A stretch of DNA of 64,000 bases from Montifringilla adamsi (Eukaryota; Chordata; Aves; Passeriformes; Passeridae). The stretch spans positions 1,377,639-1,441,638 of the forward strand of contig JAGGNK010006559.1 in NCBI GenBank assembly GCA_017590115.1. The letters are read 5' to 3'. Below the pieces are notes generated by a model that saw nothing but the letters and a program-made list of their open reading frames with translations, had not been told where the DNA came from and made no database searches. Every line of letters begins with the position of its first letter. The first letter of the stretch is position 1. The translations under genes were made by a program, and so were the position numbers. Positions 35,243-52,000 of the stretch are shown one piece after another.

Positions 35243-38200
35243 GTTCTGCACTTGCTGTATCCTCAGATGCTGCAGTTTTCCCACCTGATGCACCACATCC
35301 TTGTCCCACAGTCTCGTGACTCACCTCACTACAATCTGGTGTCAATCCCTTTGCTACTTCCTTACGTAAAATGAATAAAATTAATTATTTCTGGGACATG
35401 AATCAGTGTCTTGATCTTTCATCATCGCTACATTTGTTTTTAAAAGTTGTTTTACATTTATTTTTGGGAGGAAGGAAAGGATTTTGATCAAAAGCTGTAC
35501 TTATGCAACCTCAGGAAGGGATGTGGTTAGAGCTGGTCATGGAAGGCATTAAGAAAATCCTCCTCTGACGCTGCCTCCTGTTTGTCCAGCAGTTCAGAGA
35601 GAGGTCCCTTCATGCCATGGATCGGTGTTTAAGCCATTTGATTTGCTAAATCAACAAATGGAACAGATCATAGCTGAATTCGTCTTTTCCTTGGTCCTAA
35701 ACTTCTGGAGCAGCTCCATAACTACCATATGGAGTGATGTTCCCATAATTGCCATGTGAATTTCTTCATTTGCCTCCTCACCCTGAGAGTTCTTTTCTGT
35801 TTGGGTGAGGGTTTTGAGCAAAGTGCTGATGGCAGAACTGGCCTTTTCCTGTCAGCAGGGGAAATGCACACAGCTATCTGTGGCTGCCTCCTAATTTACT
35901 GCCTCGAATTTAATTTTTATTTTGATTCCATCTGTCAGCAGATGAAAGTTCTGTCAGAACCATGCCAGCCATGCTGGTGCCACGCAGGCAGCAGAGGGAC
36001 TCCCCAAAGACGTGCCACAGCAGGCACAGCCTTAAGAGGCTTGGATTAACCACAGGGGAAGTGGGTTTACACCCAGCACTCCCCTTGGAGTGTGCTCCTG
36101 AGCTACTTGAGCTGGACCAGTGAGCACCAAGCCCTGTCTGCTCCAGCCTCACGTGGGAGCAGAATTGTAGATGAGAAATATTTTGAAGGGAGAGGAACGA
36201 CAGGCAACCAAATCCCTAAGCCAGGGAGCATTGGAGGGAGGTAGAAGGGGACTGAGGTACCCCACAGAGGGTCAGAGGAGGAAAATTGTCATGGCTAGAG
36301 GTGTCCAGGCAGGGTAGACACCTCTGCACCACCTGCAGAGAAAGCTGCGCATGTGCCAGGTACCGGAGACAGAGGATGCTGCAGCTGCCCTGGTGGGGTG
36401 ACCCTTTAGGTAACAACACTCAGATCTTGGGGCTGCCAGGCTCAGTGGTGCCAGCTGCCCCTTTCTCAGCCCCATCCAGTGAGCTGAGAGCTGTTGTGTC
36501 TCCTCAGATGAAATGCTCATCCCGGGGCTGCCCAGGAGGGCACAGAACCTCTGTGGGGCTGAGCAGAGAGGCGAGTTCACACCCAAGCCCACAAGCCCAC
36601 TGAAGTCCAAAAGGCAAACTCCCGAGGGAGCTGTGTCCCCATGTGGACCCTGGCAGGGCCCTGTCCCCAGAGGAAGGTGATGTCCTCCCTCCTCCAGCAG
36701 CTGCTGACGCACTCTGAGCTGCCTACACGGCGTGGGATCTCAGAGCCATCCCTGTGCTCTGCTCTTGGCCCTGCTGTGTGTTGTCACAGGGAACATCTAT
36801 TTCTCAGATTGAATGAGGACACAAGGAGGTGTTGTGACAGCAAGAATAAACACTAGGAGATTAGCCCAAAGGCGTGGGTGACACATCCCTCAGCATGGCA
36901 GGAGCCATGGCGCCTCTGGGCAGGCCCCGGGGTGGAACAGAGCCGGTGGGGTAGGGGAGGCACAGAGGAAGGGCAGGAGATCAAACAGAGCGAGAGGCAC
37001 CACCAGGGCCGCGTGGGGGATGGGATATTCCCTTATTTTCTGTTTGGATTTTGGTGTCAAGGCCTGCAACCAAAGGTCAGTGAACAGTAGGACAGCGAGG
37101 CAGCTCTGGCCAGCTTGTGATGAGTGGGCTGTTTTCCTGGAGGTGAGCCCTGTGTTTTTGTTGAGCTGGTCACTCACATGGGCTTCCTGACTGCTGAGCT
37201 TGCACTACCTCTGTTTGGGATCTAGGTGTGTTCCAGAGGGATCAGCGGGGGCTGGCCAGCCCCCTCCCTTGGGGGTTGAGCGAGCAGGGTGGCACAGCCG
37301 CCACTTGAGAAGCTTTTCTCAGCCTTTTCATGCACATGGCTTTGATTCCTTGCGACCCTCTGAGCACGGGGCTAGTGGAGTTTCACAACTGCTTCACTCT
37401 GTGTGTGAGCAGTGCCCGGGCCCACGAGCCTCGTGCTTTCCTTTATGGATTTGACTCTTTATTTTTCAGGAATGAGACAATCTCTGCTCCACACGTGCTT
37501 CAAAGGAGCCGTGCACTCACATCTTCCAAGTGCACACAGGCACTCCCATCAGTCCCTCATGCCAGCACGTTGTTAAACACCTCCAGTCAAACACCTCAGT
37601 TGCAACATTTGGTGGAGTAACAGGGACTTGCATCTGCTCCAGGTCTGCCTCATTACTTTGATGTGACCCTGAGGTGGCATTGCCACCTGTGCTGCTGCAG
37701 GAACAGCCACGAGGAGAAGTACTGGAATCACCCTTGGAGGCACCAGCTGGCTGGGAGAGCTGTTGCTGGGAGTCCCTGTGATTATTCACATTCTTTTTCA
37801 CGTGGATTTTAGTGCAACTTCAGACACAGAAAGCAAACCTGGTTTTTGGAGTGAGGCCCTCTGCTTCCTGAGCTCCTCTCCCATTCCAGCAGTGCCCCAG
37901 GAATGCCTGAAGCAGGAAGGCCAAAGAGGTTTTCTTTGATTGCCCGCTGTGTGAGATCTGCCAGCACGCTGGCAGTGTGTGTCACCCCTCCCTGCCAGCG
38001 CTGCCACCAGCACGTCCCGGTGTCACGTCGCCAGTGTCTGTGACTCAGAGATAAGATGGAGGCACGTTTTTTTCTCAGTTTAAAAACACGTCCCTCGTCA
38101 CCACAGGACATCGTCAGCCTCACGCACATGAGGCCAACGCTGAAGCATCGCTGCAAAACAGGGGCTCAGCCCAACCCCCGGGAAGGCCTGCAGGGTGGGG

Positions 38201-38322
38201 CCAGCCAGGAACCGCGATAAATTCAGGAATTTTGGTGTAGCCTTTGCTCTTCCTCCTTTCCCTGGAAAGCTGCAGGCAGGCACCATCCTCCTGGAGCTGC
38301 GTGGGCAGCGTGGGCAGCAGCC

Positions 38323-38578
38323 ATGCAGCCGCCGGGGCGGGTGCGGAGGCTGGCGGTGAGGCTGGAGGACGGCCCGGCCCATGGCGGCGGGGAGCTGCTG
38401 CACGGGCGGGTGCAGCTGGAGCTGCGCGGGACGCTGCGCGTGCGGGCGCTGGAGGTGTGTGCCCGGGGCCTGGCCACCGTGCACTGGCTGGAGAGCCACA
38501 GCATCGGCCTCAACATCGTCTACCGGGACTACACAGCCTGCCAGACCTTCCTGTACCGCCGCCAGCAGCTCATCTCCG
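38323..38578 (+). CDS. ARRDC2: ARRDC2 alternative first coding exon (1a)
   Basis: ATG at 38323 begins MQPPGRVRRLAVRLEDG and runs 85 codons plus one base to a clean donor (TCTCCG|GTAAGG). The phase is the same as exon 1b, so it joins exon 2 at 44693 in frame, giving a 398-residue isoform. The segment LRVRALEVCARGLATVHWLE is the arrestin N-domain start and parallels exon 1b position for position. Human ARRDC2 also has a second N-terminal isoform of this kind, as I recall, so the arrangement is probably conserved. It has a GC-rich 5' end of its own and lies 5 kb upstream of exon 1b. Alternative: a decayed neighbouring arrestin gene, which the shared phase argues against. Confidence 0.82.
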
Positions 38579-38599
38579 GTAAGGCCGTGGCACGGGGGG

Positions 38600-38968
38600 G
38601 GGTGGCTGTGCCAGGCTGTGGGGTTGGGATCTCCTTGGGTGGGTCTGTGTGCCAGGGGATGGGATTGGTACCCTCTTGGATGAGTATGTGCGCCAGGGCG
38701 TGGGGTTGGGACCCTACTGGACGGGTCTGTGTGCCAAGGCATGGGACTGGAACTGCCTTGGGTGGGTCTGTGTGCCAGGGCACGGGATTGGAATCCTCTT
38801 GGATGGGTCTGTGTGCCAGGCTGTGGGGTTGGAACCCCCTTAAGTGAGTCTGTGTGCCAGGACATGGGTTTGGGACCCTCTTGGATGGGTCTGTGTGCAA
38901 GGGCATGGGACTGGAACTGCCTTGGGTGGATCTGTGTGCCAGGGTGTTGGGTTGGGATCCTTCAGGCT
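38600..38968. repeat. 41-bp minisatellite in the ARRDC2 alternative first intron
   Basis: GGGTCTGTGTGCC-type starts fall at 38641, 38682, 38723, 38764, 38805, 38846, 38887 and 38928, exactly 41 bases apart. It begins about 20 bases after the exon 1a donor. Some units (ending CTGGAACTGCCTTGGGTGG) recur at a four-unit spacing, suggesting a higher-order amplification. Because 41 is not a multiple of three, all three frames stay open for long stretches. Confidence 0.93.
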
Positions 38969-41510
38969 GCAGGTGTCCCTTCAGAGGAACCTCTGCCCTG
39001 TGGGTGTTTGCCCTTCTTCTCACCTTGGCCAAGGGTTTCTCTCTCTGCTGCTGGTTTCCAGGAGGCTGCTGGCAAAGCCAGGGCTGGTGAACATCAGGGA
39101 TTTGTGGCTTTTGTTGTGTTTGCACAGGGAAGAGCAAACACGAGTGTCTGTTCACAAGTGTGGAAAAAGCCCTTAGTGCTTCAGCCAGTGTTTGTTTTTG
39201 GGTCCCTGATGCTGGGACCGCGTGCCCAGCTGGCACGTTGCTTAGATCTGCTGCAAGAGGACAAGCCACTTGCATGCCACAAGCCATTCTTTGTGTGCTT
39301 GGGATGAAATGATCCAGAGCTGAGGGATATGGGATGTCTCAACTGTCCATCCACTCGTTAACTCTGGCTTTTCTTAGGAACATGCATGTCTTTTATCCTC
39401 CCCTCCAATAACAGTGTCACAGCCATTCCTCTGTTGCTTTTCCTCCTCCTTTCCCTGTTTCTCATGGCCTTGTTACTACCTGTGGCTGGTTGCCCTGCCC
39501 TGGAGATGGCTGTAGGAATTAGGCTGAGGGCATTTCATTGTGTCAGTGGCCCAGAGTGGTGCCAGCTCCGTCTGGCAAATCTAGATGTTACAGGAATAAA
39601 CTGGAGGGATGGAAAGAGAATCTGAGTTGGCTTCCTGGAGGTGTTCCTATCTCTGGACTGTACTGGGAAGGTAATTTTCTCTATTTCTGGACAACTGTGC
39701 CCTGCCACCTGCTCCAAACACCTGCACTGCTCTGTCGTTTTTGTCTTTTGGCAGCAGCTCTTCCATGCTGTGCCTAAGGATGTCCCCTTGGCAGCTGCAC
39801 CTCTACAAAGTGTCCAAATGACAATTAAGGCCTTGCCCTGAAGTGGAGGTCCTGAGCACTTGGTCATGCAGTACTTGGTCCATGTCCCGTTAGCTCTGAG
39901 GTGACAGGGTGAGTTTTATCCCTGCAGGGAACGTCTGTAGGGAAGCCACAAGCTGCTGCCAGCACCTTTAGATTCTGCTGCTGGGACTGTGTGCTCCAGG
40001 AGCCCCTGGAGCCATCTGGGGAAAGGCACTTGGCCAAGGGCTGCAGGAATTGCAGGAGCTGCTCAGCCTCACAGGCACCCTGCACACCTGCAGCTCAGAG
40101 CTGATGGTTCCTGCCCTCCCTGTTCCCTGACTGCACAGGGAGTGCTGAGCAGAGCCTGACTGCACAGGGGCTGCCTGGGGGGCAGAGAACCTCACCAGAA
40201 CTTGGGTTTTATTGTCTCTGTCCGTACACAGATTCCTTTTCTGCCTTGTGAGAGGGACACGTGTGATCAACGGGGCGTTTTACGGGAATGAACAGCAGAG
40301 AGGGGCTGTCCTGCAGCCAAAATAACTTCCTTTGGATCCTGCTGTCCCCTGTTCTGTCCCCATCAGCAGCGTGAGGGCCTTCCTGATGTCAGCTGGTGAG
40401 AAACGTGCCACCATCCGACAGTCAGTCCCTGTGACTGCTCCTTTCTTGCTGCTTCTCCACGAGATCAGCTGTGTCTGCGTGGTGTTTAAAAAATGCAGGT
40501 TTTGTCATGGTAACAAGGCAGTGCAGAGGAGGGAAGCCGGGCACAGATAAGCGCCCTCCCTTCTGCTCTCCCCTCAGCTGAGTTTATCTGCAGTTTCCTG
40601 GCAGGGTGGTGAGTGCTGGCACTGGGGTGCTGCGCTGAGAGACAAGAAAAAAGTGTGCAAGAAGGATGTTCAGGCAGGGCCTTTAAACGTGTGTTGTGTA
40701 ATCATCTGAGAGAGGGAGCAGGGGGAGAGGAAAAGACAGGGCGTTCATGGGCAAAGGCAGCAAAAGGAGAGGCCTGGACTCTTCTGCATGAGATGATGGG
40801 AGGATAGGAAACATAAATAATTGTTGTGCAGTGATCTTTTCTCTCTGAGGATCCTGCAGCACTTCCCAAAGGTGTAGTTCCTGCCCTGGTGAGAGGCAAA
40901 CATCCAGAAGCCATTTTATTTTCATGGAGACATCCAGGAGAGTTATGGCATCGGGGCTCTCCTTCCTTTGTGGGGTGACCCCACCTTGTCCATACACAGC
41001 AGTCCCGAATCTGGCAGGGATGGGGCTGGTTCCTCAGCCTGGAGCACGTGCTTGTGCCAGGCTCTGTGTTGTCCCATCTCACCCCCATCCTGGGCTGCTG
41101 CCTTACCCATTTACCTGCTGCATTCCCTTCTCTCCGGAGCCTCGTGTGACTCCGGGCTCGGTGGGGAGAAGCCACCAGGTCGCAGCAGCAGGTCAGGAAA
41201 GGTGCAGCCCCCCAGGAGCCGGGCAGGGTGTCAGCTCCTGCTGGGAGCAGCTCCTGCCTGGCCAGACTCTAGATGGGGCTGAAGAGTTGGAGATGGTGCC
41301 CTGAGTGCTGTGCCTGGCCTGGCTGGGCTTGCCTTGGGCACCTGAAAGAAAAACCCTTGGCTGTGCTCCCCACCTGGGGATCGCAGGAGAGAGGAGAGAC
41401 CCTCTCCGAGTGTGGGGGTCCCAGAGCGGTCAGGGAGGGGCTGTCCTCCCTCCCCACGTGGCACAGCGAGGGACAGCCGAGGGCATCGCCTGCACTGCCA
41501 TGGGAGGGAG

Positions 41511-41554
41511 GTTTGGTGTGGTTTGGTTTGGTTTGGTTTGGTTGGGTTTGGTTT
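41511..41554. repeat. (GGTTT)n microsatellite
   Basis: About nine GGTTT units with one interruption, in the ARRDC2 alternative first intron. Confidence 0.88.
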
Positions 41555-42714
41555 GCAGGGATCCGCATCCCGTGGGCGAGGCTGAGTCACGGCCCAGGGG
41601 TGTGTGCCGGGAGGAGGAGGAGGAGGAGCAGGATGCCAAGCAAAGAGAGGGGCCCAGCCAAGGCTCCAGCCCCTCTCAAGAGCCTCCCCACCTCTAATGT
41701 CACTGCAGGGACACCAGGCACCTTCCCAGAGCTGGTGTCACCAGTTAACTCGTGCTGTGACGTGCCTTCCTTCCTCCTTTCCCTCTCCCTCGGAGCTTTT
41801 GCTATGATTCATGTTTGCCCGTGGCAGCAAATGGCCGTGCACATAAAACAAACCACAGCCCCCTTCCCCCGGGGAGGGAGACAGACAATTCCAGTCCGGC
41901 CTTGGAAACAGCTAAAGCAGTGCCAGGCTTCAGCGCAGCTCATTTTTTAAGTGGCTGTGATCAGCCGAGTTCAGCACAGCAGGTCCTGCCCGGCATGGCT
42001 GGGAGCAACACAAAAATCCCCAAAACTCAGGCAGCCAAATGCTGAGTAACGTTTTTAATGCCTGTTCTGTCTTATCCCCGCCCTGCCGGGGGTGCAGGGC
42101 TCTGGTACTCGGCAAACATGACAGCCATCACCAAAGTGGAAGTTTCTAAGGCTTATTAACCCTTTTGGAGGGCACAGATTCCTCTCTTCTCCCTTTTACA
42201 ACATCTCAGGGCACTGCTGCTGATGGTGATGTGCCCCGTGGGAATCACCAGTTCCCAGTTTCCACACTTTCACCCCGGATGAGCAACCGGCATGGAGCGA
42301 GTCCCTGAGCTGCTCCTGCCCATGCAGGTGGAATTTATCACTCAGTTTGGGACACCAGTCCCAGCAGGATCTGGTGGAAAACTGGCGCTCGCCTGGTTAA
42401 CAAGCTCAGGGAAGAGGATTGCTCACCCTGTCGTTGCACAAGCTGAACGCCAGCCAGTTCTTGATTTCTTAGAACTGAGTGAAGTGATGTCCCAGGCATC
42501 CCCGCGTGTCAGGAGCCCAGATCCAGCTGTGGCCGGTTCCGAGCCCTGGGAATGGCTCTTGGGGAGGGAAGGATGTGGGTCAGTGTGGGGTGTGGCCCTC
42601 GGCTCTGGCCTGGGGGCACTGGAAGGAGTGAGGAATCCCCCCTGGCCACAGCTCGTGGCTGTGACCCTGGGAATGGGGATTCTGGACAAAGATGGGCTGG
42701 GATGTCAGGATTGG

Positions 42715-43140
42715 AGTTGCAGGGGGAGTTTGAGGGGCAAGGATGGGGATTTTGGGGGGCAAGGATAGAAGCTGGTGAGGGAGCTTGAGGGGCAAGGATG
42801 GGAGCTGCAAAGGAGATTTGGGGAACAAGGATGGAGGTGGAGGGGAAATTTGGGGGGCAAGGATGGAAATTAGAGGAGGGTTTGGAGGTCAAGGATGGGG
42901 ATTTTGAGAGGCAAGGATAGGGATTTTGAGGGGCAAGGTTAGGAGCTGGAAGGGAGTTTGAGACGCAAGGATGGGAGCTGGAAGGGGATTTTGAGGGTCA
43001 AGAATAGGAGCTGGGAGGTACTTTTGGGGGGCAAGGATGACGTTGGAGTTGGAGGGGCAAATTTTGGGGGTCAAGGATTAAGCTGGAAAGGAAATTTGTG
43101 GGGCACGTACAGAAGCTAGAGAAGGGCTTGGGGCCAAGGA
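42715..43140. repeat. Purine-rich minisatellite just upstream of the ARRDC2 exon 1b promoter
   Basis: Imperfect units of about 22-37 bases around GGGGCAAGGATGGGAGCTGG, almost C- and T-free on the + strand, repeated more than ten times. The G runs make it a G-quadruplex and triplex candidate. Confidence 0.88.
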
Positions 43141-43189
43141 TGGGAGCTGCAGGGAGTCCTGGGGGGCACTGAACGGCCCGGCAGCAGAT

Positions 43190-46760
<3,571 letters not shown>

Positions 46761-48105
46761 GAGAGGCTGCGTGTGGCAGTGTGATGATCCCTGGGGATGG
46801 CAGCTTGCACCCTCACAGCACTGGGGTCTGGAAACGGGCACGTGACACCCCGACCCTGCTCACAGCTCTCGGCCACTCCTGTCGTGACTGTCCCCGGGCC
46901 CAGAGCCAGCGCGGTGCCGTGGCCCCTGCACGGGTAGGAGAACACGAGGGGCTGGCGGTGCGGAGCCAGGCAGGACACACAGGGTTCAGAACTGCCCCGG
47001 GATTTTGGGGTTAGAACAGGGAATTCGAGCCCAGATTGCTCTCCCCTTGCCTGCAGTGCAGAGCTCTGAAAACTTCTGTCAGCTTCTGGTGTGGAAAACA
47101 GGAGCTTGGAGGCTTTCTCAGGATTACTGGAGAATGTTTGTTTGGATGGTGCTCAGGGTTGGGCCCCGGGGCGATGCAGGTGCAGCCCTTTGCCTGTGGC
47201 TCACCAGGACTGCAGCTCCCCAAGGCAGTGAAAGGTCCTTTTCTGGCTGGATGAAGAGCCAGAGGGCTCAGCCACTGCTGATACTCTTTGCCACAAGCCT
47301 GTGGGTACCTGCGGGGGGAATGGTTTGAGCCACTTAACCAAACTCTAAAGGCCTCCAAGGGCTGGTACAAGGACTTGGGGGATGAATTTGTGATCTGTGG
47401 CAGTGTTTTGGTGCCATTTACTAAGAACAGGAAAGCTGGTTTGAGAGTGTCAGCACCTACCCTGCACAGTGTGCTGTTGCCTCCCCCGAGATGGGGCTGA
47501 AACCAACCCTCAAACTGTGGTACCAGCACAGGGGGCTGGAGCTGTGGCTGGTGGCCAAAGAAGAGAGAGGGAAGCCCGGTGTAAGGCTGGTGACAGCCAC
47601 AGGTGCTGATGGGAGATGTGGAGTTGGGATGAATCCTTCAGGGCTGGGGGTTAAGCCCGGTGTAAGGCTGGTGACAGCCACAGGTGCTGATGGGAGATGG
47701 GATGAATCCTTCAGGGCTGGGGGTCCTTGAGGCTGTGCCCATAGAGGGGTCAGGGCCCTGGTGGGGTGAGGACACAGCAGCAACCCAGCTCACTGGGTGG
47801 GAACCAGCGTGGGAAGGGTGAGCTTGATTGTTGTGGTCAGGAGCCAGGGGCTGACCCTGCTCACTGCAGGAGGACCTGAGCAGAGTTTGGGGGCTGAGGA
47901 CCTTTGCATTCCCTCACTGAGACAATCCCTGGCCATGCACAACCAATGCCAGCGTGCCTTGGGCTCCGTGCTGGGGTTGCTCAGATGAGTCTTTTCTATC
48001 TGTGAACACTTTTGTAATGACCACTCTTTGTCTCTACTCTTTTTGTACTACTTTTTGGTGGGGAGTTTTTTGGTCTGAAATAAATTCTTTAAACCAAGCT
48101 GTTGC
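46761..48105 (+). other. ARRDC2: ARRDC2 3' UTR with polyadenylation signal
   Basis: No intron or further coding content follows the stop at 46758-46760. AATAAA at 48079-48084 is preceded by a T-rich stretch and followed by a GT-rich one, a good cleavage context, so the mature end should be near 48100. Confidence 0.75.
47572..47733 (+). repeat. 81-bp tandem duplication within the ARRDC2 3' UTR
   Basis: AAGCCCGGTGTAAGGCTGG starts at 47572 and again at 47653. The second copy lacks a short TGGAGTTG segment. Near-identical, so recent. Confidence 0.9.
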
Positions 48106-48740
48106 CTGGATAGTGTTCTGTTCCTCTTTCTGCTTCCCGTTGTCTGGAGCCATGCTGGCTGTTGGGTTTTGGGAGTGCTCCCTGCCCTCTCTTCACTGCC
48201 CTGCAGGCACCCAGCTGTGCCCAGTCCTGCGCTGGGATTAACTGGGTCACTCAGCCAGCACGGCTCCCCACAGGTTTGGTCCTTTGAGCCTCCAGCTCCT
48301 CCACATCTGGGCAGTTTTGGCACTTTTCCCCTTACCTGGGATGCAGAGCTGCGAGCAAACCTGTTGTATTTTTCCACACTTGCTTCCTGTTTATGTCCAG
48401 GCTCTGGGAGGACAGATACATTCTCCTCCATCCTGGAAGCCTGGCAGGGACCCAGCAGGTCCAGCTGGGACACTCCTGCATTGGCTCAGCCAGTCCCAAG
48501 GAAGGTTGGGATCTGCCCCATGCTGTGCTGGCTGGGAGCTGCTGTGTGGGAAGAGCAGGCTCCTTCACCTGCTTCCCTGGGCTGCAATTTGGTTTTCCAC
48601 AGCATTTCTGTGCTCCACATCTCCACTGAGCATGGCAAATCTTGGTGCATGCAAGGCAGGGTTTGAATCAGGACTTTAGTTTTTTCTTCCATGGATTGTG
48701 CTGCATAAAAATACTGCCACTGGAATGTGATTTCCCCGGG

Positions 48741-48793
48741 CCCCCCCCCCACTTTTTTTTTTTTTTTTTGGTTGGTTTGTTTGTTTGTTTGCT
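48741..48793. repeat. C/T homopolymer and (GTTT)n run
   Basis: A run of about ten Cs, then about eighteen Ts, then GGTTGGTTTGTTTGTTTG. Simple sequence; indel-prone in sequencing. Confidence 0.85.
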
Positions 48794-50045
48794 GAGCTGC
48801 TCAGCCCACAGCTGCATCAGAGCATGTGCTCCTGCCCTGGGCCAGAGGAGAGAACTTGTCCCTGTGTTTGCCTGTGAGAACCTGGTGCTCCTGCAACCTT
48901 TATTCAAATCTGCTTTTTGTTTGGCATCCCTGGTGCTCTGATTAATTTTTCCCGGGGGAGGATTAACCGGCCTCGCAGGGAATTTGTTTGCATCCCCGTT
49001 TGGGGGGATCGTGTCTGGATCTGCCGCTGGCAGCAGCAGCAGCGCTGCCCCATGTGCTGCGGCCTCTTGGGGCTTTTTTGGTGACATCAAAGGGGACACG
49101 AAGCACAGCGCTGCACCCCCCAGGTGAAGATGGCCCCGAAGGCAGCCCTGTGACCAGGCTGATCCCAGCCTGCCACAAGGGAGCCATTCTGTGCCATCAG
49201 CGGGGCTGGCCGGGGGCTGCTGGTCAGCCCCGGATCATCTGCCCCGGCTGCACAAGGGGCTGTTTATTCCCCGGGCCCGAGGGGGAGGGGAGCGCCCAGC
49301 CCCCAGGCTCTGTCCTGCTGTGTCTTTCTGTGAAACTGCGTCACACGGTGACGGGGACAGGCCACCACGCCAGCCGGGGAACCCAACGCCGGTGGGCAGC
49401 GCTCCCGGTGCCCGTGTGGCAGCGATCTGTCCGGCTGGGATTCTTGTCAGCGCCTCCAGGTTTCTCTCGTACAGTCGGGCAGTAGCGCAGCGAGGTTGGG
49501 GGGCCATGGCCAAGCCGGGGCTCCTGCCAGGAAAGGGCTGCACTCCTGAATCCTGAACCCTGGAGGGGCTAAAAATACCTCGTCTGGACATTTGGAGCCA
49601 CGGCACGGTGCAGACCCTTCCAGGCAGTGCTTTCACAACCGCTGGCAGCGCTGCCGGTGCTCCCTCCAACCTTCTGTTGTTTATCTGCCCCGGCTCCAAA
49701 GTCCTGATTGAACAGCCCGGGCCGATCCAGGTTTATTGGCACGGGGGGCTGGGGCTCCCTGGGGGGCTGCTGAGCCGGAACGGCCCCGTGCCCTGCGCGG
49801 CAGCACCGGGACCCGACCCCGGCCAGGAGGCGCGTGATGCAATTACAGTGCCGGGATTATTTATAGCTCTTGGCCCCGTGCGCTGGAAAATGCTGCCCAG
49901 ACCGTCCGTCAGAACCTGCTCCTTGCGAGGGGCACGGAAACCCACCCCCAGCCCCTGCTCTGCTCCCCTAGCTGTCGTTTTGTGCCTTTCAGCCCCAAAA
50001 TTGTGGGACCCCTCGGCCGCAGGGCTGCTGGGAGCCCCCTCGCCA

Positions 50046-50106
50046 GTGTGGGAACCCCTCCCCAGTGTGGGAACCCCCTCCCCAGTGTGGGAACCCCTCC
50101 CCAGTG
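50046..50106. repeat. 19-20-bp tandem repeat
   Basis: Three copies of GTGTGGGAACCCCTCCCCA. Confidence 0.88.
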
Positions 50107-52000
50107 CAGCTCACAGCTCTGCGGGGCTCTGGGACACCCCGCTCCTGCGGCCCCTTTCTGCAGCATTTGGCGGGGCTCCCCCTCCCCGCAGCCCTGCCCG
50201 TGCTCGGGGGATGCTCGGTGCCATCTCGGTGGCCCAGCCTGCGGCTGAGGCCGCTGTCCGGTGGCCCGGGGGGTCGGTGGCGGGGCCAGCGCGGCCGTGC
50301 CGAGGGGACGATGACACGCGGAGCCTGTGGCCGTCCCGGCGCTGGCAGGGACAGAATGTGCCGGGGCTGGCGCAGCCCTGCGAGGGCCGGGATTAGCTGC
50401 GCCGCTGCTGCCTCCGGCCCGGGCTCCCGTCCAGCTCCCCAAACAAGCACCGCCTTCCCCCATCGCAGCTGGGCTGAGCCCTGCGGGGTGCAGCTCACCC
50501 CAGAACCTGCCGAGGGGCACCCACCGGGGGCTGATCTGTTCGCACGGGGATGATAAATCTAGATTTTGGTTGAAGTGGAATGTTTCGCTCTTTCCCTGCG
50601 CTGGGGTCGGGGTTCAGGCTTTGCCCAAATTCAGCATCAGGGATGCTGGGCTCGCAGCACTCGCACCCTGCGGAGCAGCAGGAGGCTCAGGAGCACTGGG
50701 ACCTGCCCAGCCCGGGTTACAGGGTCCCTGAGCACCGCGGGGACTCGCACAGACCCCGGCAGCACCAGGCCTTGCTTTGAGCTCGCTCCAGCCTCAGCAG
50801 GGCTGAGGACGGCACGGCTCGGCCCTGGCAGCATCTTTGGGGTCGGGGACTCTGAGGCTCCCCTCCATGCGGCAGAGCTGTGCCAGGGCTCCGGGAAGCA
50901 GCCGCGCACCCCGACATGCCGGGGCGGCATCGCGGCCGCCCTCCGCCCGCTGACTCAGCCGCTGTTTGCCGGAGCTGCTCCCGCCCACGGAAACCGCAGG
51001 CAAAGTCCCCGCATCCTTGAGCCGGGGCTTTTCCCGCCGGCTCGACAGGAATCGCAGCTTTTCCCCAGCCTGGTGCGGGCAGAGAGCCCCTCCGGCTGCG
51101 GGGGAAAACTGCGGAGAAACCGCAGGATTTTTTTTTTTATTCCAAACCGGTTTTTTTTAATGGCAAAAACCGGAGTTTGGAGCGGCTGGCTGGCCGTGTT
51201 GCATGTGCCACATGTCCCGTCCCCTGTGAGCACCGTGCCAGCAGCATGGTGACATCACCGGGACACTCCACAAACCCCGATGGTGGCCGGTGCTGCCGGT
51301 GTTGTCTTTGCAGCAAACCGCCACTTTTATTCACTATATCAAAACCAACCCCTTGTTTTTTTTGGGTCTGACCCTTCATTTGGGGTCCCTCGCTGTTGGC
51401 ACTGCCTGGCCCCTTGCACAGTCACTCCTCGCTCCCTCCTTTCCTCGGACAATGGAAAATTTTTGTGACTTTTTGACTTTCCTCCAGTTGTTTGGGAGCG
51501 AGGAAGGGGCCGGTGCCGCGCACAAACATGTCTATGTATAAACACTGGGGACCGCGCCAGGGACGGAGCCGCCGGCACCGGACCCTCCCCACGGAGCCGG
51601 GTGTCCCCTCTCCTGCCGGGACCCAGTGTGGCGTTCATGCTCAGTGACCCAGAGCCGTCCTCGTGGGGACACAAATATTTTGGCTTTGTTAAAAAAAAAA
51701 AACCAAAACAACAACACTTAAAGAAAAAAATCCCCCCTCCGGGATCATCCAGCGGCGGCACGTGATGTGTTGGCACAAAAACAAGGAGCTTGGGGACAGC
51801 GCCCGCCCGGCTGGGGACGGGGCACGGCTCCCACGCCACGCGCGGGTGGCACGGCCGTGCCCTGTGCCAGGGATGTGGCACGATGGACTTTGCTCCCAGC
51901 GCCGCTCCACGCCCGGCTGGGGCTGCCGTCACTCCCGGCGCCTCTTCACAAACCGTGGGGAAGTCCCCGTGCAGCCTCAGGTGGGTTGCCATGCCCGAGG

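Larger units (their letters stand above)
34420..38240. other. Gene-free interval between PEX11G and ARRDC2
   Basis: I see no recognisable gene on either strand. A 68-codon + strand frame starts at the ATG inside the X-box (34346-34552) but has no familiar content. The interval holds two CR1 pieces near 34932-35242 and otherwise unremarkable mixed-composition DNA. Human TEX45/SAXO5 would be expected here by neighbourhood; I cannot find it. Confidence 0.55.
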
